DNA of 64,000 nt, from NCBI RefSeq assembly GCF_003003355.1, contig NZ_PVTQ01000003.1, positions 372,001 to 436,000 on the forward strand, given 5' to 3'. Shown piece by piece: positions 60,439 to 64,000 of this stretch (positions are counted from its first letter, which is position 1; each line of letters opens with the position of its first letter). The DNA is from Donghicola tyrosinivorans. Its GTDB lineage: Bacteria; Pseudomonadota; Alphaproteobacteria; Rhodobacterales; Rhodobacteraceae. The notes beneath the pieces were generated by a model, which saw only the letters and a list, made by a program, of their open reading frames with translations, ran no database searches and was not told the origin of the DNA. The position numbers were made by a program, and so were the translations under genes.

Positions 60439-62412
60439 GTGGTAAACACGCAGGCGTCAGCCGGCGCGCTGGAAAGCTTTCCAGCGCTGCTGGCACGGAA
60501 TGCACAGCTGTATTCCGGCAAACCCGCGAATCGCGAAAAGGAATTCGGCATCTGGCAAACTTGGAGCTGGGCCGAAGCCGCTGTTGAAATTGAAAAGCTG
60601 GCCCTTGGCCTGATCAATCTGGGCATTCAGCCCGGTGACCACATCGCCATTATCGGCCGCAACCGTCCGTATCTGTACTGGTCGATGGTGGCCGCGCAGG
60701 CGGCGGGTGCCGTGCCGGTGCCGCTGTATCAGGACGCGAACGCCGAAGAGATGGCCTATGTGCTGGATCACTGCGGCGCGCGCTTCGTCATCGCGGGCGA
60801 TCAGGAGCAAGTGGACAAGGTGATCGAGGTGCAGGAAACCCTGCATCAGTTCGAACACATGATCTATCTGGATCCTCGCGGGATGCGGAAATATGATCAC
60901 ACCCGTCTGCATGAATATAGCCACGTGCAAGAGCAGGGCTATGCGGCGCGGGACGAGCTGACACCGGAACTGAACCGCCGCCGTGATGCGCTGAACTACG
61001 ACAGCACCTGCGTGATGCTGTACACTTCGGGCACCACCGGCAAGCCCAAGGGCGTGGTTCTGTCCAACCGCAATATGATTGAAACGGCCAAGAATAGCTC
61101 GGAATTCGATCATCTGCGTGCAGGTGATGAGGTTCTGGCCTATCTGCCGATGGCGTGGGTCGGGGACTTTATCTTCTCGATCGGGCAGGCGTACTGGACG
61201 GGGTTCTGTGTGAACTGTCCCGAAAGCCCCGAGACGATGATGGCCGATCTGCGGGAAATCGGGCCGAGCTATTACTTTGCGCCTCCGCGGATTTTTGAAA
61301 CCCAGCTGACCCAGACCATGATCCGCATGGAAGACGCTGGCAAAACCAAGAAGTGGCTGTTCGATCACTTTATGGCCCATGCCCGCAAAGTGGGTCCGGC
61401 CATTCTGGATGGCAAATCCGTCGGGATGATGGACCGTCTGAAATACGCCATGGGCGAGTTTCTGGTCTATGGTCCGCTGAAGAACATGCTTGGCTTTGGT
61501 CAGGTGCGTGTTGGCTATACCGCAGGCGAGGCGATCGGGCCGGAAATCTTTGATTTCTATCGGGCTTTGGGCATCAACCTTAAGCAGCTTTACGGTCAGA
61601 CCGAAGCCAGCGTGTTCATCACGCAGCAGCCCGACGGCGAAGTGCGCAGCGACACGGTGGGCGTACCTTCGCCCGGCGTAGAGGTGCGGATTGCCGATAG
61701 CGGCGAGGTCTTCTACCGCAGCCCCGGTACCTTTGTTGAGTACTACAAGAACCCCGAAAGCACCCGCGACACCAAGGATGCCGAAGGGTGGGTGGCCACT
61801 GGCGACGCGGGCTTCTTTGAACCCTCGACCGGGCATCTGCGGATCATTGACCGAGCCAAGGACGTGGGCCAGATGGCCGATGGCAGCCTGTTTGCGCCCA
61901 AGTACGTGGAAAACAAGCTGAAGTTCTTCCCGAATATTCTGGAAGCTGTGGTGTTCGGGGCAGGCAAAGATCGTTGCACGGCCTTCATCAACATCGACCT
62001 GACGGCGGTGGGCAACTGGGCCGAGCGCAACAACATCGCCTATGCATCGTATCAGGAACTGGCCGGTCATCCGCAGGTTCTGGAGACCATCCAGAAGCAT
62101 GTGGAAGAGGTGAACCGCAGCGTCGCGCAGGACGAGATGCTGTCGGGCTGCCAGATCCACCGCTTCCTTGTGCTGCACAAGGAACTGGATGCGGACGATG
62201 GTGAATTAACCCGTACCCGCAAGGTGCGTCGCAAGATCATCGCCGAGAAATTCGACGATCTGGTGGGGGCGCTCTATGACGGCTCGCCTACGATCTACAC
62301 CGAAACCGAAGTGACCTACGAGGATGGCCGTAAAGGCAAAATCCGCGCGACGTTGGAGCTTCGCGATGCGGCCGTGGCGCCGGTCGCCCATCAGAGGGTG
62401 GCAGCAGAATGA
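60439..62412 (+). CDS. Long-chain acyl-CoA ligase-like AMP-binding protein
   Basis: 657 residues from GTG 60439, 6 bases after GGGAGGAG; an ATG at 60382 lies inside the hairpins and has no Shine-Dalgarno. P-loop YTSGTTGKPKGVVLSNRNM near 195, YGQTEASVF for ATP/substrate, GWVATGDAGFFEPSTGHLRI and RAKDVGQMADG-type hinge are the ANL markers; length and internal sequence resemble long-chain acyl-CoA synthetases (FadD15-like). It activates a carboxylic acid as AMP ester and then CoA thioester. The link with Liv-type ABC genes suggests an imported acid (aromatic, branched or fatty), as an inference. Confidence 0.9.
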   Translation: MVNTQASAGALESFPALLARNAQLYSGKPANREKEFGIWQTWSWAEAAVEIEKLALGLINLGIQPGDHIAIIGRNRPYLYWSMVAAQAAGAVPVPLYQDANAEEMAYVLDHCGARFVIAGDQEQVDKVIEVQETLHQFEHMIYLDPRGMRKYDHTRLHEYSHVQEQGYAARDELTPELNRRRDALNYDSTCVMLYTSGTTGKPKGVVLSNRNMIETAKNSSEFDHLRAGDEVLAYLPMAWVGDFIFSIGQAYWTGFCVNCPESPETMMADLREIGPSYYFAPPRIFETQLTQTMIRMEDAGKTKKWLFDHFMAHARKVGPAILDGKSVGMMDRLKYAMGEFLVYGPLKNMLGFGQVRVGYTAGEAIGPEIFDFYRALGINLKQLYGQTEASVFITQQPDGEVRSDTVGVPSPGVEVRIADSGEVFYRSPGTFVEYYKNPESTRDTKDAEGWVATGDAGFFEPSTGHLRIIDRAKDVGQMADGSLFAPKYVENKLKFFPNILEAVVFGAGKDRCTAFINIDLTAVGNWAERNNIAYASYQELAGHPQVLETIQKHVEEVNRSVAQDEMLSGCQIHRFLVLHKELDADDGELTRTRKVRRKIIAEKFDDLVGALYDGSPTIYTETEVTYEDGRKGKIRATLELRDAAVAPVAHQRVAAE

Positions 62413-62489
62413 GCATCTTGGACCGTCGGCATGAGTATTTGGACGATAAAGAAGGAATGGGCCTGTGTTTGAAGGAGCGGACTCAGTGA
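62409..62489 (+). CDS. Possible 26-residue coupling ORF between ligase and ABC ATPase
   Basis: ATG 62409 overlaps the ligase stop (ATGA), and its TGA (62487-62489) overlaps the ATG of the ABC ATPase (TGATG). The peptide (MSILDRRHEYLDDKEGMGLC then LKERTQ) is charged and without known motif. Such a bridge could keep ribosomes coupled through the 76-base gap, or be chance. Confidence 0.3.
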   Translation: MSILDRRHEYLDDKEGMGLCLKERTQ

Positions 62490-63301
62490 TGGACGCAGAC
62501 GCAGGATACGTGACCGAGGACGGTCGCCAGATCGGCGGCGTCCTGATGGAGATGAAGAACATCACCCTGCGCTTTGGCGGTGTGGTGGCGATCAAGGACA
62601 TCAGCTTTGACATCCGTGAGGGCGAGATCCGCGCGATCATCGGGCCGAACGGGGCGGGGAAGTCCTCGATGTTGAACATCATCTCGGGGTTCTACACCCC
62701 GAGTGAAGGGGCGGTTTGGTACAAAGGCGCGCCGCGTCCGGCCATGAGGCCCTATGAGGTGGCCCGTATGGGTGTGGCGCGGACGTTCCAGAACATTGCT
62801 TTGTTCGAAGGGATGACCGTGTTGGACAACGTGATGACCGGCCGTCTGACCCATATGAATGCAGGGATTGCCAGTCAGGCCCTGTGGTGGGGCAAGGCGC
62901 GCGACGAAGAGGTCGCGAACCGTGAGAAGGTTGAGGAAATCATCGACTTTCTTGAAATTCAGGCAATCCGCAAAACGCCCGTGGGGCGTCTGCCTTATGG
63001 CCTGAAAAAGCGGGTCGAACTGGCGCGGGCGCTGGCGGCAGAGCCGTCGATCCTGCTGCTGGACGAGCCGATGGCGGGCATGAACGTCGAGGAAAAAGAG
63101 GACATGAGCCGCTTTATTCTGGATGTGAACGACGAATTCGGCACCACCATCGCTCTGATTGAACACGATATGGGCGTGGTGATGGACCTGAGCGATCGGG
63201 TCGTCGTGATGGATTACGGCAAGAAGATCGGTGACGGCACGCCTGATGAGGTGCGCAACAATCAGGATGTGATCGACGCCTATCTTGGCGTGCAGCACTA
63301 A
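62489..63301 (+). CDS. ABC transporter ATP-binding protein, LivG-like
   Basis: 270 residues from ATG 62489 (AAGGAG 11 bases upstream; GTG 62465 also in frame). Walker A IGPNGAGKSSMLNIISGFY, Q-loop region VARTFQNIALFEGMTVLDNV, signature RLPYGLKKRVELARALA (LPYG instead of LSGG) and Walker B ILLLDEPMAGMNVEE, with VEHDMGVVMDLSDRV-like H-loop (IEHDMGVVMDLSDRVVVMDY). The insertion MTGRLTHMNAG is typical for LivG/branched-chain ABC ATPases. It powers import with the permease at 63315. Confidence 0.94.
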   Translation: MDADAGYVTEDGRQIGGVLMEMKNITLRFGGVVAIKDISFDIREGEIRAIIGPNGAGKSSMLNIISGFYTPSEGAVWYKGAPRPAMRPYEVARMGVARTFQNIALFEGMTVLDNVMTGRLTHMNAGIASQALWWGKARDEEVANREKVEEIIDFLEIQAIRKTPVGRLPYGLKKRVELARALAAEPSILLLDEPMAGMNVEEKEDMSRFILDVNDEFGTTIALIEHDMGVVMDLSDRVVVMDYGKKIGDGTPDEVRNNQDVIDAYLGVQH

Positions 63302-63314
63302 AGGGATGACGTAA

Positions 63315-64000
63315 ATGGAATTGCTGAACAATATTTTGGTCAAACCCTTCGTCGATATGGTCGAGGCACCGGACTTTCTGATGCAGGTGCTGTGGGAAGG
63401 TCTGGTCTCGGGCATCCTTTATGCGCTGATTGCGCTGGGGTTTGTTCTGATCTTCCGCTCGAGCCGGATTTTCAACTTTGCGCAGGGGATCATGGTGGTG
63501 TTTGCCGCGCTCGCGCTGGTGGGGTTCCACCAGTTGGGCGTGCCGGCATGGATCTCTGTTATCTTGTCCCTTGGGGTGATGTTCGTGCTGGCTGTCAGCA
63601 TTGAACGGGTTGTCCTCCGCCCGCTGGTGGGCCAGCCGGACATCATCCTGTTTATGGCAACCATCGGGATCACGCTGTTCCTGATCGGCTTTGGCGAGCT
63701 GATTTTCGGCGGCGAAAACAAGGTGATGATCACCGAAGAACTGGGTATTCCCACGGGTGAGTTCATCTTTGAACCCTTTGGCGGGTTCCTGCTGCTGGAG
63801 CAGAAGGATGTGACGGCGGTTGTCGTGGCGGCGGTTCTGGTGGTGGCGTTGCTGTTGTTCCTGAACAAGACCCGTATGGGCCGCGCGATTCGCGCTTTGG
63901 GTGACGATCACCAGGCCGCGCTGTCGGTCGGGATCAGCCTGCAGACCATCTGGGTTCTGGTGTGGTTCATCGCTGGTATCATCGCGCTGGTGACCGGTAT
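63315..64000 (+). CDS. ABC transporter permease, LivH-like (3' end outside window)
   Basis: The frame is open from ATG 63315 to the end of the window (228 codons seen). GLVSGILYALIALGFVLIFR and SSRIFNFAQGIMVVFAALAL are the typical start of branched-chain amino acid type permeases; TRMGRAIRALGDDHQAALSV near residue 195 is the EAA-like coupling loop. It forms the inner-membrane channel with a LivM-type partner probably encoded next. The Shine-Dalgarno is weak (AAGGGATG). In other genomes a periplasmic binding protein and a second ATPase follow. Confidence 0.92.
   Translation, partial: MELLNNILVKPFVDMVEAPDFLMQVLWEGLVSGILYALIALGFVLIFRSSRIFNFAQGIMVVFAALALVGFHQLGVPAWISVILSLGVMFVLAVSIERVVLRPLVGQPDIILFMATIGITLFLIGFGELIFGGENKVMITEELGIPTGEFIFEPFGGFLLLEQKDVTAVVVAAVLVVALLLFLNKTRMGRAIRALGDDHQAALSVGISLQTIWVLVWFIAGIIALVTG

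Noticed and set aside
60457-62178. A 573-codon minus-strand frame opposite the acyl-CoA ligase
   Set aside because: Antisense to a gene with all ANL motifs; no motifs of its own.
1-64000. tRNA or rRNA genes, CRISPR arrays, insertion sequences, phage genes
   Set aside because: Reading the intergenic regions on both strands showed no cloverleaf-like T-loop/anticodon pattern, no regularly spaced repeats and no transposase or integrase motif.

Overview
The window is GC-rich DNA, densely coding on both strands, with start/stop overlaps of the ATGA and GTGA type and Shine-Dalgarno starts. It looks like the chromosome of an alphaproteobacterium of the Rhodobacteraceae (Roseobacter/Rhodobacter group). 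The evidence is an RpoE-ChrR singlet-oxygen sigma/anti-sigma pair divergent from the FAD oxidoreductase-DUF1365-MFS-DUF3833-SDR operon known from Rhodobacter, a BamF-type (DUF3035) lipoprotein, the block rsmB-heparinase-purH-lspA, an SdhAF4-like DUF1674 protein, an endonuclease-type MutL and FNR-like boxes. I found no tRNA, rRNA, CRISPR array, transposase or phage gene. No gene-free stretch exceeds 300 bases.

Layout. 1-5040: 3' end of a porin, a TPR-sulfotransferase coupled to yggS, ykuD-type transpeptidase plus ribA on the other strand, then a CenR-like response regulator followed by an apparent small-RNA gene with an FNR-like box. 5060-17290: glycosyltransferase, xthA, cnoX-lonN-trm112, a UbiH-family hydroxylase, amidase, aminotransferase, ftsK, lolA and a small lytic transglycosylase. 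17490-24920: hspQ, a gamma-glutamyltransferase-like enzyme, an orphan STAS/HATPase pair, msrC-rluA, an unusual kinase fused to an ANL-like C-terminal subdomain beside an aldehyde dehydrogenase, and a 1-Cys peroxiredoxin. 25050-34400: the conserved rbfA-truB-rpsO-pnp translation/RNA block on the minus strand, interrupted by a phosphodiester glycosidase gene, a RibD-like reductase gene and an accessory insert holding two membrane-anchored calcium-repeat proteins. 34400-47560: dapB, rsmB, heparinase, purH, lspA, bamF, a pair of secreted M16 peptidases, mutL and rmuC. 47690-57560: lytic transglycosylase, chrR/rpoE with the divergent five-gene operon, DUF3775, a frameshifted VOC gene with a divergent HxlR regulator, a lysine-type saccharopine dehydrogenase and a histidine phosphatase. 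57620-64000: a hybrid PAS kinase and OmpR-type regulator divergent from an operon of acyl-CoA ligase, LivG-like ATPase and LivH-like permease that runs off the end.

Most of the window is housekeeping. The parts most likely to be new are RNA-level or architectural: the candidate small RNA after the CenR-like gene, the multi-hairpin leader before the acyl-CoA ligase operon, two leaders in which the ribosome-binding site lies inside a hairpin, the kinase/ANL fusion, the twin anchored calcium-repeat proteins, and a 26-codon ORF bridging ligase and ABC ATPase. All assignments come from reading the sequence; no database search was made.
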